Both the position numbers and the translations under genes were made by a program. Source: Sneathiella limimaris (GTDB lineage Bacteria; Pseudomonadota; Alphaproteobacteria; Sneathiellales; Sneathiellaceae). Taken from it: 64,000 bases of DNA. The notes below the pieces were generated by a model. The model was not told where the DNA came from. It was given only the letters and a program-made list of their open reading frames with translations, and made no database searches. Below are positions 49,671 to 58,892 of this stretch, piece by piece. The DNA lies in NCBI RefSeq assembly GCF_012932565.1, contig NZ_JABBYJ010000003.1, forward strand, positions 1 to 64,000. Direction: 5' to 3'. The first letter of the stretch is position 1, and the number at the start of each line of letters is the position of its first letter.

Positions 49671-50030
49671 TTATCTAGAAAATCCAGCGGCAGATGTCAT
49701 AAGAACCGCCCCTAAGGGAGCCATTGCTTTCTTCACTTTTTCATCTGGGTTTCCATAGAGTGTTGTTCTTTTAGGCTTCAACACTGACATGAAACGCTTC
49801 GCAAATTTGGAACCGAAATTGCCCATATGGATCATCGTGGTTTCACAATTGGAATAGCGTTCAAAGATATGACATTCCGTTTCGTCTGCGCTCAACGACC
49901 ATTCATAATTCAAAGCACCAGGTTCATCTGCCTGCGTTGCTTCTGACATTTCCTGCATAAGAGCTTTCAACTCTTCCAGTTTCCCGTCGACAACATCGGC
50001 TTCTATTATCCAGTAAACGTGGTCTGACAT
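49671..50030 (-). CDS. Antibiotic-biosynthesis-monooxygenase-fold protein
   Basis: A 119-residue protein with the dimeric alpha-beta ABM/YgiN fold: VYWIIEADVVDGKLEELKAL, EPGALNYEWSLSADE (the EPGxLxY motif) and ECHIFERYSN. Most such proteins are small monooxygenases or stress-linked quinol-type enzymes; the substrate is unknown. Start at 50030 by typical position. The next leftward gene, for the fasciclin protein, is not coupled. Confidence 0.85.
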   Translation of the reverse strand: MSDHVYWIIEADVVDGKLEELKALMQEMSEATQADEPGALNYEWSLSADETECHIFERYSNCETTMIHMGNFGSKFAKRFMSVLKPKRTTLYGNPDEKVKKAMAPLGAVLMTSAAGFSR

Positions 50031-50098
50031 CTTCTTCCCCATAATACTTGTTATATTTAGCGCACTATAACAAAACTGTTCAGGGAACCCAGAGCTTA

Positions 50099-50596
50099 TT
50101 AATTATTTTTTTCTTCAGCGACAACCGGAACACTTGGCGTAATCTTGGAGTCTTCAATAATCTGCGCACCCCACTCCTCAATCAGTCGGCTTCGCCGTTT
50201 ATCCAAACGTTTTACATGTTGTTTTGCTTGAATTTCATATGCCGACTGCACAAGAATTGGGACCCCCCAAAGTAACACTGCAGCCAGTCCGGCGCCGCCA
50301 TACATTAACAACCAGTTGTAAACATCAGCCAGCAATCTGAACGCTTGATCAAGGGTATGCCCTTTCTGATACAAAAAACCCAATACAGGGATAACACCTG
50401 CCAGATTAAATGCTGCCATCGCCGCGATTGTTCCTCGTAATTCATTTGGATTTGCAAAACGGGCTGCAATTGTTGGTGTTAGTCCAATACCGAGAATAAT
50501 GAGGGTTGGCGGTGCGAAAACAGCTCCCAAAGCAACAAACAAAAGGAGTGAGACAACATTACTGGATTTTTTCTTAGCTTTTACTGTTTTTGCCAT
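50099..50596 (-). CDS. Membrane protein paired with pseudokinase (unknown)
   Basis: A 165-residue protein I do not recognise. Three predicted membrane segments (about residues 14-34, 58-75 and 88-115), a lysine-rich N-terminus (AKTVKAKKKSS), and a charged C-terminal cytoplasmic tail (KQHVKRLDKRRSRLIEEWG). Its start follows the pseudokinase stop without a gap (TAA/ATG adjacency), so the two are made together and may form one membrane complex. The ATG has a weak upstream site inside the preceding gene. Confidence 0.7.
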   Translation of the reverse strand: MAKTVKAKKKSSNVVSLLLFVALGAVFAPPTLIILGIGLTPTIAARFANPNELRGTIAAMAAFNLAGVIPVLGFLYQKGHTLDQAFRLLADVYNWLLMYGGAGLAAVLLWGVPILVQSAYEIQAKQHVKRLDKRRSRLIEEWGAQIIEDSKITPSVPVVAEEKNN

Positions 50597-52615
50597 TTAG
50601 GACCCCAAAAAGTAAAGATAAGAAAAGCCCATGCTACTCAGTAGGGCTGCAATCGAGATAACAGAGGCTATCCATTGGCCATATTTCTTTGCCGCCAATT
50701 CACGAGCCTTGCCCCCGTTTTCTAGCAAACTGATGCTCTCCGATACGTACTTAAACTCTTTGATCGCCTGCTCATATTCATCCGCATCGCGACGGATGTT
50801 GTTCATCAAATCGATTTCGCCAAGAATTTTCTCGATGTTGCCACTCTCAATAGCCTTCTCGAGCTTTTTCTTCACAAACTCACGTCTTATTTCCGAATGA
50901 ATTTTACCGATTACGGGATTGAGCAATCTCTTCACCCACAGACAAAGCCCAGGTTTCGGAGAAGGGCTTAATTGCGATTGCATTCGCCCAAACATGGTGA
51001 TTAGCAATAGGGTATACTCAATACCACCCTGTGGCAGGTTCCCAAGCTTCTGAAAATTTTTAGAAAGAAATTTTGTCCGAGAAGCTATGAATGCGGCTAT
51101 ATGGCGATCAAATGGATTAATCTTGCCATCTGTTTTAAATGCTCTCTCTTCAAGTACATCCAACAGATTTTCGACTTTTCGCACATAACTTCCCTGAAGG
51201 GTCGTACTCATGCAGCCAAGGGAGGGATTTAGCTCATACAGGCAACGCTCTATTCCGTAGCCCATCTTTTCCCTTTTTTCCATATATTCAAAACAGTCGG
51301 TTGCCTTTCCCAGGGCAATCCAACTGTTGTCTTTGCGTCGCCCAGCCTCAACTTGATCAAGATCACTATAAACTGCATCAAGCAGGACACCGGATTCCAA
51401 CATTTCGGCAATTGCAGACTTTAAAGGGCCATCGCTCCTGAAAGCAGACGCCAACAGCGAGCCCAGCCCCCGTCTTGAAAATGTCGCTTCACGATACCAG
51501 AATGCTCCTCGATTATCGAGGATAGCGCTTACTCGTGATACACATTGCAATTCAATCCGCTTACTACCTCCACCGCCACGCATTTTATTGCGTACAGCGT
51601 CACCAACTCGCCGGCTTGCTTCTTTATCATTCAGTGAGTTACGAACCCAACTCTCAACCTTTCCACTTTCAAGCAGCGTATATGCCTGAGCTGGCCTACG
51701 TGTCATTGCGAGCGCCAATAAACGAGGGGAAAGATAGTCTTTGCCTTCAAAAATAATCGGACCTGGTGCTTGGCGATCCCCAAAACCAGGACGTGGACGT
51801 TCGTAAACGCCATCCCGCCAACGAATGAGCACCTCGATATTCCAGCGCCGATAGGGGTCATCGTTCAGCAAACCTGCTAACAAAAAACTGACCCGCGAGG
51901 ACGCTGGGATTTTAGGAACTAAAACTGCATAGGTACCATGCTGGAGTTTTGCGGCATAAAGCTCGTTTGCAGACTTTCCTTGACCAGGAACGATACCCCC
52001 CAGCATATGCACTATCAACACGCCGAGTGCATAAATATCAGCCATGATATTGCCATCGCCTCGACCATCGGGCAACGAATTAGCACTCTCAACAGGTTCA
52101 TACACAGCGGGTTGAAGAGTAGCGGGCGGTAAAGAGACACAGTCTCCAAGCGCTATCCCCGCCTTTTCATTTTCCAGGAAATATATATTGTCGGCACGAA
52201 TATTCCGATGCGTAATCTCTCGAGAAGAAAAGTTGATGATTAAATCAACAAGCTTTGGAACGATAACGTTCAAAACTTGCTGCTCATTCAGAGGCCGTCC
52301 CTCTGTGAAAACAGGTCCGCCACTGGGAAATTCGAAAATAAAAACGTACCGAAAATCAGAGCTATCGAATTGAACAACGCCATGGGAATGCAGGTCTATA
52401 ATACCTGGCAAGCTTTTCCCTGTCAGGGCTTCAACTACCTTTTCGCGAAAGGGAATACCTGGAGCCAAAACCAGTGCAAAAACCACATTATTAGGGTCGC
52501 GGATATCCTCAGCTCTATAAGCGAGATTTTCTCCACTGTTTAAGTGAGGTAGCGCTTGCTGTAACAGAACTCTGTACCGCCCCCTGAGTATACCAAGTTC
52601 CTGCTGGTTATCCAT
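50597..52615 (-). CDS. Serine/threonine pseudokinase with C-terminal membrane anchor
   Basis: A 672-residue protein whose first ~290 residues follow a protein kinase fold. The catalytic loop reads HRNIRADN (136-143), with Asn in place of the catalytic Asp, DFG is replaced by GDC (near ALGDCVSLPP), and no Gly-rich loop or VAIK lysine is visible. The kinase landmark DIYALGVLIVHMLGG (about 193-207) is intact, so the fold is kept but catalysis is unlikely. The middle ~300 residues are helical with no known domain; the C-terminus is one membrane helix (SVISIAALLSSMGFSYLYF). The adjacent small membrane gene follows directly. Confidence 0.75.
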   Translation of the reverse strand: MDNQQELGILRGRYRVLLQQALPHLNSGENLAYRAEDIRDPNNVVFALVLAPGIPFREKVVEALTGKSLPGIIDLHSHGVVQFDSSDFRYVFIFEFPSGGPVFTEGRPLNEQQVLNVIVPKLVDLIINFSSREITHRNIRADNIYFLENEKAGIALGDCVSLPPATLQPAVYEPVESANSLPDGRGDGNIMADIYALGVLIVHMLGGIVPGQGKSANELYAAKLQHGTYAVLVPKIPASSRVSFLLAGLLNDDPYRRWNIEVLIRWRDGVYERPRPGFGDRQAPGPIIFEGKDYLSPRLLALAMTRRPAQAYTLLESGKVESWVRNSLNDKEASRRVGDAVRNKMRGGGGSKRIELQCVSRVSAILDNRGAFWYREATFSRRGLGSLLASAFRSDGPLKSAIAEMLESGVLLDAVYSDLDQVEAGRRKDNSWIALGKATDCFEYMEKREKMGYGIERCLYELNPSLGCMSTTLQGSYVRKVENLLDVLEERAFKTDGKINPFDRHIAAFIASRTKFLSKNFQKLGNLPQGGIEYTLLLITMFGRMQSQLSPSPKPGLCLWVKRLLNPVIGKIHSEIRREFVKKKLEKAIESGNIEKILGEIDLMNNIRRDADEYEQAIKEFKYVSESISLLENGGKARELAAKKYGQWIASVISIAALLSSMGFSYLYFLGS

Positions 52616-52736
52616 TGTCTGTGTCTAAACCGGGAGGTCGTCCCAACCTAATCAAAATTCTTAACTGATCCAATATTCTGCAAAGATGGTCAACTACAGT
52701 TAAGATGGCGTTAAATCGATCTAATTATCAAACAAA

Positions 52737-52764
52737 AAAAGGTGGCTATTTTAAGCCACCTTTT
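52737..52764. terminator. Terminator downstream of purA
   Basis: AAAAGGTGGCT-ATTTTA-AGCCACCTTTT: 7-bp GC stem extended by A/T flanks; T-run on the minus strand (CCTTTTTTTGTTTG). Ends the leftward purA transcript. Confidence 0.85.
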
Positions 52765-52785
52765 ATTTATCTCTTATTCAATCCA

Positions 52786-54078
52786 TTAATCTGAGAATGG
52801 ATCCTTCACCAAGATCGTATCTTCACGCTCTGGACTTGTAGATACCAAAGCAATTGGCGCTTCGATTAACTCTTCAATCCGGCGGATATATTTTACCGCA
52901 GTTGCAGGAAGTTGATCCCAGCTTCGAGCACCAAATGTGCTGTCCTGCCAACCTTCAAGTGTCTCATAAACAGGCTCAACCTTGGCCTGATCTGTCATGT
53001 TTGATGGATAATAATCCAGAACTTCATCACCAAGCTTGTATCCTACGCAAACTTTAAGCTCATCCATCCCGTCAAGCACATCAAGTTTTGTAAGGGCGAT
53101 ACCACTAATTCCACCAGTTTTAACAGCTTGGCGAACCATCACTGCATCAAACCAACCACAGCGCCTTTTCCGGCCTGTCACAACACCAAATTCACGACCT
53201 CGTTCTCCAAGTCCCTGCCCGACTTCATCGAACAACTCCGTTGGAAAAGGCCCTTCCCCAACGCGAGTTGTATAAGCCTTCGTAATGCCAAGGACATAAT
53301 TGATCGAACTTGGGCCCATGCCACTACCGACCGCGGCCTGACCTGCAACTGTGTTTGAAGAAGTGACAAATGGATATGTGCCATGGTCATTATCGAGCAT
53401 GGTGCCTTGTGCCCCTTCAAACAGGATAAGCTTGCGTTCGCGTTTAGCCTCATCTAGGCGTCTCCAAACAATGTCTGAAAATTCCAGAATTTTAGGGGCA
53501 ATGTCCAGAAGCTGCTGAAGCAATTGATCGCCATCAATAGGTTCAGCATCCAGCCCTTTGCGGAGTGCATTATGATGGGTCAGCAAAGTTGCGATTTTCT
53601 TTTTCAGCAACTCTTCATCCGTTAGATCGCTCACCCGGATAGCGCGACGGGCAACCTTGTCCTCATAGGCAGGTCCAATGCCTCGTCTGGTTGTTCCGAT
53701 CTTGACACCTGTAGTGGCGTCTTCACGCAAAGCGTCCAGTTCACCATGGCAAGGCAGGATCAACGTCGCATTTTCTGCAATCTTGAAATTTTCCGGGGTA
53801 ACCGTGACACCCTGCCCTTTCAAAGTTTCAATTTCTTTCAGCAATGCCCATGGATCGACAACAACACCATTGCCAATGACTGACATTTTACCACCACGAA
53901 CAATTCCAGATGGCAACAAGCTCAACTTATAGACTTTTCCATCAATGACGAGCGTATGACCCGCGTTATGACCGCCCTGAAAACGGACAACTACATCCGC
54001 ACGCTCAGAAAGCCAATCCACAAGCTTACCCTTGCCTTCATCTCCCCATTGGGAGCCGACCACAGCAACATTTGCCAT
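52786..54078 (-). CDS. purA: Adenylosuccinate synthetase
   Basis: Ligates IMP and aspartate using GTP in AMP synthesis. The 430-residue chain has [20 protein letters not shown] with the P-loop, [26 protein letters not shown] and the [12 protein letters not shown]-containing C-terminus. The length is as expected. An 18-bp gap separates it from the preceding hisZ stop, so hisZ-purA is probably one operon. Confidence 0.97.
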   Translation of the reverse strand: MANVAVVGSQWGDEGKGKLVDWLSERADVVVRFQGGHNAGHTLVIDGKVYKLSLLPSGIVRGGKMSVIGNGVVVDPWALLKEIETLKGQGVTVTPENFKIAENATLILPCHGELDALREDATTGVKIGTTRRGIGPAYEDKVARRAIRVSDLTDEELLKKKIATLLTHHNALRKGLDAEPIDGDQLLQQLLDIAPKILEFSDIVWRRLDEAKRERKLILFEGAQGTMLDNDHGTYPFVTSSNTVAGQAAVGSGMGPSSINYVLGITKAYTTRVGEGPFPTELFDEVGQGLGERGREFGVVTGRKRRCGWFDAVMVRQAVKTGGISGIALTKLDVLDGMDELKVCVGYKLGDEVLDYYPSNMTDQAKVEPVYETLEGWQDSTFGARSWDQLPATAVKYIRRIEELIEAPIALVSTSPEREDTILVKDPFSD

Positions 54079-54096
54079 ACTTAATAGTCCTCGATT

Positions 54097-55242
54097 TTAT
54101 GAACTTGTATTCAATACCTGAATTTCACTGGCCAAAAGAATATGGCTACATCCCATACGTTTGGCATCTTCTTCAGCGGTTAGATCACTGGATAGACCTC
54201 TAACAGTCACCCAGCCTTCATTCCTGAAACCAGCAGCTTCTGCTTCAGAAGTTCCAAGTGGAATGTAGAGCCGTTTGGCTTTTTGCGTTGCTGGGACCGC
54301 TCTCAGTAGGCTGTCTAGAAACAGAGTGAAGCCCGTCGCTGTTTCACCATCCAGGAGATGGTAACGACCGCCGCGGCCCAACTCACCCCGAACATTCCGG
54401 GCAAATAGTGTAAAACTAATCCCTGTCTGATATTCGAAACCTCTATATTCACCCGGATCAATCGTCAGAACCAAATCTGGCTCGGATGCAGACAGCATAC
54501 TTACAAGGCGTCTTAAATCCTCAACTTGATCAGTCGCTTTTGGCGGCAGATCCAGTTTCGAAAGTTGGTCCAGTGATTTCTTGGCCGGCCCCGCAGCTTT
54601 CAATAAGCTCTCCAGAATAGGGGCTAAATCCCCAAAATCCTCTAATACCGCAGCATCCTTGTGATCCAATGCTTCCCTTGCAGCATCTGCAGTTTCAGCA
54701 TCAATTCCAAGTTCCTCACAAATTGTTGGCAAGAGCGTTGGGAGGGTCAAGTCGATGGAGTATCGCTTAATTCCAAGTGATTTAAGTCCCTCACTCGCGA
54801 GCAAAATTAGCTCTGCATCGGCTTCGATCCCTTCATGACCGATCAATTCAACACCAGCTTGCGTGAATTGCCGTTCAGGGCGCAGTTGACTACCAAACAC
54901 CCGAAGCACTTGACCACAATAGGAGAGCCGGAGCGGACGCGCTTCCTGTTTCAAACGGGTTGTTGCAACACGAGCAACTTGCGGCGTCATATCTGTTCGA
55001 ATCCCCATCATTCGATGGGACGCTGGATCCATGACTCTGAACATTTTAGACGAAAGGGCTGCGCCTGCACCTTCAAGCAAATGCTCTTCAAACTCAATTA
55101 AGGGGGGGCTGACCTTCATGTACCCGTTCAGGGTAAAAACCTTCATAAGGTTTTCACTGACTGCGGCTTCAGCGGCAGCTTCCGGGGGCAACATATCTGC
55201 TAAACCCGCAGGCAGCAGACCTTTTTCAGAGTAACTATTCAT
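54097..55242 (-). CDS. hisZ: ATP phosphoribosyltransferase regulatory subunit HisZ
   Basis: A HisRS-like regulatory subunit of 381 residues that activates the short HisG enzyme in histidine synthesis. It shows LPAGLADMLPPEAAAE at the N-terminus, motif 2-type RMMGIRTDMTPQVARVATTRL, and FTQAGVELIGHEGIEADAE; the class-II synthetase arginine and histidine residues for tRNA charging are incomplete. hisG is not adjacent. First gene of hisZ-purA. Confidence 0.93.
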   Translation of the reverse strand: MNSYSEKGLLPAGLADMLPPEAAAEAAVSENLMKVFTLNGYMKVSPPLIEFEEHLLEGAGAALSSKMFRVMDPASHRMMGIRTDMTPQVARVATTRLKQEARPLRLSYCGQVLRVFGSQLRPERQFTQAGVELIGHEGIEADAELILLASEGLKSLGIKRYSIDLTLPTLLPTICEELGIDAETADAAREALDHKDAAVLEDFGDLAPILESLLKAAGPAKKSLDQLSKLDLPPKATDQVEDLRRLVSMLSASEPDLVLTIDPGEYRGFEYQTGISFTLFARNVRGELGRGGRYHLLDGETATGFTLFLDSLLRAVPATQKAKRLYIPLGTSEAEAAGFRNEGWVTVRGLSSDLTAEEDAKRMGCSHILLASEIQVLNTSS

Positions 55243-55293
55243 AACATGCGCTTATAAAGCATATTTCCGAGCTAGACGCCAACAAGAACAGTA

Positions 55294-55323
55294 AAAAAGC
55301 GGCACTTTTTCAGTGCCGCTTTA
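55294..55323 (-). terminator. Intrinsic terminator of the serC-serA operon
   Basis: AAAGCGGCACT-TTTTC-AGTGCCGCTTT with a run of T's on the minus strand (TTTTTTAC), 40 bp after serA. Confidence 0.9.
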
Positions 55324-55363
55324 TCTTTTCACCTATCAAGGTGGCTAAACCGAAAGTTCCAGC

Positions 55364-56941
55364 TTAGAATTTGAGCGTTTTCACCTGTTCCACATGTGGT
55401 AGCGCCTGAACTTCAGTCAGTGTTTCTGGACTCAATTCCGAATCTACCTCGATCAGTGCGATAGCCTCACCCTGCTCTTCGTTCCGACCCAGATGGAAGG
55501 TTGCAATGTTGATATCGTTCTTACCAAGGAGCGTTCCAAGAGCACCAATAAAGCCTGGTTTATCCTGGTTAGTAACATAGAGCATATGTGGACCCATTTG
55601 AGCCTCCATGCTGATCCCCTTGATATTTACGATACGAGGGCTCTTGTCCCCGTAAAGTGTACCGGCAATATCACGGCTCCGTTTTTGGGTAGTAACGGTC
55701 ACGCGGATCAAAGTCTGGTAGTCCTCTGCCTTGTCATTAATGCTTTCTGTCACATCAATTCCCCGCTCTTTGGCAACCACAGGAGCGTTGACCATATTCA
55801 CGGTATCCAACAATGGCCCCAAAATTCCCTGAAGGATAATGGAAGTCAGTGGCTTAATGTTAAGGCCGGCAGCCGCACCTTCATATTCGATATGAACTTT
55901 TTTAATGCCGGTTTCAGTAACCTGACCGATAAAGCCACCCAGTTGCTTCGCAAGCTCCATATATGGTTTTAGCTTAGGAGCTTCTTCCGCTGTTACGGAT
56001 GGCATATTCAGCGCATTTGTTACTGAACCAACGAGCAAGAAATCGGCCATCTGTTCAGCCACCTGAATGGCCACATTGACCTGAGCTTCATCCGTTGAGG
56101 CGCCAAGATGCGGTGTACATACAACATTTTCCATACCAAAGAGAATGTTGTCGGTTGCTGGTTCCACCTGAAACACATCGAGAGCTGCACCCGCGACTTT
56201 ACCGCTTTCAAGTGCCGCCTTCAGATCTTCCTCAACAACCAATCCGCCACGGGCGCAGTTAATCAACCGCACGCCGTCTTTCATCTTGGCAATATTACCA
56301 GCATTGATGATGTTACGAGTGCTATCGGTAATTGGAGTATGCAGAGAAATATAATCCGCACGGGCCAGCAAATCATCCAACTCAACTTTTTCGACGCCAA
56401 TCTCAATCGCCCGCTCGGGAGATAGGAAAGGGTCAAACGCAATGACCTTCATTTTCAGGCCAAGCGCACGGTCAGCAACAATGGATCCAATATTACCGCA
56501 CCCGATCACACCGAGAACCTTGCCATAAAGTTCAACACCCATAAATTTGGATTTTTCCCATTTGCCGGCATGTGTCGATGCGCTTGCAGCAGGAATATGA
56601 CGGGACAGCGAAAACATCATTGCGATGGCATGCTCAGCCGTCGTGATCGCATTACCAAAAGGTGTGTTCATCACGCAAACACCAGCAGCAGTCGCAGCTG
56701 GAATGTCTACGTTATCAACTCCAATACCGGCCCGGCCAATCACTTTCAGATTGTCAGCCGCCGCAATAATTTCAGCAGTTGCTTTGGTTGAAGAGCGAAC
56801 CGCAAGACCGTCATATTGGCCAATGCAGGCTTTAAGCTCTTCCGGTGTCATACCGGTAATTTCGTCAACTTCTACGCCACGCTCACGGAAAATTTCAGCC
56901 GCTTTGGGGCTCATCTTGTCAGAGATAAGGACTTTAACCAT
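55364..56941 (-). CDS. serA: D-3-phosphoglycerate dehydrogenase
   Basis: First step of serine synthesis (3-phosphoglycerate to 3-phosphohydroxypyruvate, NAD+). A 525-residue long-form enzyme: substrate domain SSTKATAEIIAAADNLKVIGR, NAD domain GVIGCGNIGSIVADRALGL, catalytic His in HTPITDSTRN and CTPHLGASTDEAQ, an intervening domain, and a C-terminal ACT domain (QDKPGFIGALGTLLG) for serine feedback. Lies 29 bp downstream of serC in one operon. Confidence 0.97.
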   Translation of the reverse strand: MVKVLISDKMSPKAAEIFRERGVEVDEITGMTPEELKACIGQYDGLAVRSSTKATAEIIAAADNLKVIGRAGIGVDNVDIPAATAAGVCVMNTPFGNAITTAEHAIAMMFSLSRHIPAASASTHAGKWEKSKFMGVELYGKVLGVIGCGNIGSIVADRALGLKMKVIAFDPFLSPERAIEIGVEKVELDDLLARADYISLHTPITDSTRNIINAGNIAKMKDGVRLINCARGGLVVEEDLKAALESGKVAGAALDVFQVEPATDNILFGMENVVCTPHLGASTDEAQVNVAIQVAEQMADFLLVGSVTNALNMPSVTAEEAPKLKPYMELAKQLGGFIGQVTETGIKKVHIEYEGAAAGLNIKPLTSIILQGILGPLLDTVNMVNAPVVAKERGIDVTESINDKAEDYQTLIRVTVTTQKRSRDIAGTLYGDKSPRIVNIKGISMEAQMGPHMLYVTNQDKPGFIGALGTLLGKNDINIATFHLGRNEEQGEAIALIEVDSELSPETLTEVQALPHVEQVKTLKF

Positions 56942-56970
56942 TTTTCAGATCCTCTTTAATTAAGGATGAA

Positions 56971-58137
56971 TTACTTGAATGTCTTTTTAAGTTCGGCGTA
57001 ACCCCAGTCGAGCCAGGGCATCAATGCAGCGAGGTCTTCAGCTTCAACAGTTCCGCCTGCCCAGATCCGAAGGCCCGCTGGGGCATCACGATAGGCACCG
57101 ATATCCAAAGCAGCTCCTTCTTTCGCCAAAAGGGAAACCAGCGCTTTCGCCGCTTTCGCCTGATCATCGACAGAAAGATCGGTAAACCAGCTATCCGTAA
57201 TCTTCAGACAAACAGAGGTTGGACTTCTGCTTTCTTCATCATTCGCCAGATAATCCAGCCAATCAGAAGATTGAACAAAATCGGAGATGACTTTGGCGTT
57301 GGCATTTGTCCGGCCAATCATCCCTTGAAGTCCGCCAATTTCCTTTACCCAGTTTAGGGCGTCCAGGACATCTTCGACAGCAAGCATGGAGGGCGTATTG
57401 ATTGTTTCTCCCTTGAAGATACCTTCAATCAATTTACCGCCCTTGGTCATACGGAAGACCTTTGGCATTGGCCAGGATGGCGTGTAACTTTCTAACCGCT
57501 CGACTGCGCGCGGGCTCAGCACCAGCATACCGTGAGCGGCTTCACCGCCAAGCACCTTCTGCCAGGACCAGGTCACGACATCCAGTTTTTCCCATGGCAT
57601 ATCCATCGCGAAAACGGCTGAAGTCGCATCGCAAATCGCAAGTCCTTCACGATCATCAGCGATCCAGTCGCCATTTGGAACACGAACACCAGAGGTTGTT
57701 CCGTTCCAGGTAAAGACAACGTCACGCTTCCAGTCAACCGCGTTCAGATCAGGCAGATCACCATACTCCGCAGTAACTACCTCTGCATCTGCGAGCTTCA
57801 GTTGCTTGACGACATCTGTTGCCCAGCCAGAGCCAAAGCTTTCCCAAGCAAGAATTGTCGACGGGCGTGCACCCAGAAGTGACCACAAAGCCATTTCCAC
57901 GGCGCCAGTATCCGATCCAGGAACGATGCCAATTTTATAGTCGGCAGGAATGCCAAGGATCTCGCGGTGCTGTTCGATCACAGCAAGCAAGCGTTCCTTG
58001 CCTTCAGCCGCACGATGAGAACGACCCAGGAATGCATTTTCAAGAGCTTGAGGGGTCCATCCGGGGCGCTTCGCGCAAGGGCCGGATGAAAACAAAGGAG
58101 AGTTAGGGCGTCTCTCCGGACGCATTTGTTCTGTCAT
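56971..58137 (-). CDS. serC: Phosphoserine aminotransferase
   Basis: Second step of serine synthesis. A 388-residue class-V fold-type I PLP enzyme: the PLP Lys lies in [18 protein letters not shown], the N-terminal [20 protein letters not shown] and [16 protein letters not shown] are typical of the alphaproteobacterial (archaeal/Methanosarcina-type) SerC. Its leader carries a predicted serC RNA motif. First gene of serC-serA. Confidence 0.95.
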   Translation of the reverse strand: MTEQMRPERRPNSPLFSSGPCAKRPGWTPQALENAFLGRSHRAAEGKERLLAVIEQHREILGIPADYKIGIVPGSDTGAVEMALWSLLGARPSTILAWESFGSGWATDVVKQLKLADAEVVTAEYGDLPDLNAVDWKRDVVFTWNGTTSGVRVPNGDWIADDREGLAICDATSAVFAMDMPWEKLDVVTWSWQKVLGGEAAHGMLVLSPRAVERLESYTPSWPMPKVFRMTKGGKLIEGIFKGETINTPSMLAVEDVLDALNWVKEIGGLQGMIGRTNANAKVISDFVQSSDWLDYLANDEESRSPTSVCLKITDSWFTDLSVDDQAKAAKALVSLLAKEGAALDIGAYRDAPAGLRIWAGGTVEAEDLAALMPWLDWGYAELKKTFK

Positions 58138-58141
58138 GTTG

Positions 58142-58200
58142 TACTAAACCTTCCAGTCTAGAGCATCCCGGTGGGGGGATGTGGCCCACCGCCCTTATTG
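58142..58200 (-). ncRNA. serC RNA motif (candidate 5' leader element)
   Basis: On the minus strand, directly before the serC ATG, GGGCGGTGGGCCACATCCCC can pair through GCGGTGGG with CCCACCGG, while CATCCC...GGGATG offers an exclusive alternative stem; GATGCTCTAGACTGG follows. A 'serC motif' is known to me as an alphaproteobacterial leader element in front of serC-serA operons. The detailed consensus match is unchecked. Confidence 0.5.
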
Positions 58201-58332
58201 TGGATTAACCATGACCTGTCAAATGGTTTTTTGTGCGCTGCGACAAAATTGCACAACGGTTTCCGGATAGTATTGTTTGAACTTAAACAGCTATCTGATT
58301 TGCCTCAAAACAATTGAAATTAAGGCAACCAA

Positions 58333-58809
58333 ATGAAAAATCTAATGTTCCGTCCGATACCTACAGAAAAAGTTCGTGCATTGCAAAAGGGAGAACCGGA
58401 CGCTCAAAACAATATTCCTGAAAAACATATTTCTGACGGAGATGGGCTTCCTTGTCGTCATTGCCTCTCTCATATCGCTATAGGTGACGAATATTTGATC
58501 CTCTCCTACAAACCCTTTGAATCGGAACAACCCTATGCCGAACAAGGACCAATTTTTCTTCATGCTGAGGAATGTCCCGCCTATGAAACCGCAGAGCAGC
58601 TTCCGGCGATGTATTTGCCAGAGGGTCAAATTCTATTGCGCGGGTATTCCAAAGATGAGCGAATTGTTTACGGAACAGGTCAGGTCATCAAAAATGCAGA
58701 CATCGAAAGCATAGCAGAAGATATTTTCAGACATCCCGGTGTTAGCTTTATCCATGCGCGATCTGCGAGTAACAATTGCTACCAATATAGAATCGAAAAA
58801 CGGTCCTGA
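58333..58809 (+). CDS. DUF1203 protein
   Basis: A 158-residue cytoplasmic protein of the DUF1203 family: MFRPIPTEKVRALQKGEPDA at the start, CRHCLSHIAIGDEYLILSY with two cysteines that could bind metal, GPIFLHAEECPAY and YGTGQVI. Function unknown. A stem-loop just after its stop may end the transcript. It could be cotranscribed with the two downstream aminotransferase-like genes, 80 bp away. Confidence 0.85.
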   Translation: MKNLMFRPIPTEKVRALQKGEPDAQNNIPEKHISDGDGLPCRHCLSHIAIGDEYLILSYKPFESEQPYAEQGPIFLHAEECPAYETAEQLPAMYLPEGQILLRGYSKDERIVYGTGQVIKNADIESIAEDIFRHPGVSFIHARSASNNCYQYRIEKRS

Positions 58810-58810
58810 A

Positions 58811-58838
58811 AAACTTTGTCCTGATGACAAAGTTTCGC
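58811..58838. terminator. Stem-loop after the DUF1203 gene
   Basis: AAACTTTGTC-CTGAT-GACAAAGTTT, a perfect 10-bp stem ending in TTT on the plus strand, with no longer T-run. Termination is uncertain; an operator or processing site is possible. Confidence 0.45.
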
Positions 58839-58892
58839 TGGAAATATGATTGAGAACAACCAAAATGATCCCTTGGAAACAAGGGGTCATTC

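Noticed and set aside
55086-55115. G7 run on the plus strand as a possible sRNA pairing partner
   Set aside because: On the transcribed (minus) strand it reads as C-rich sequence inside hisZ and cannot pair with the C8 loop.
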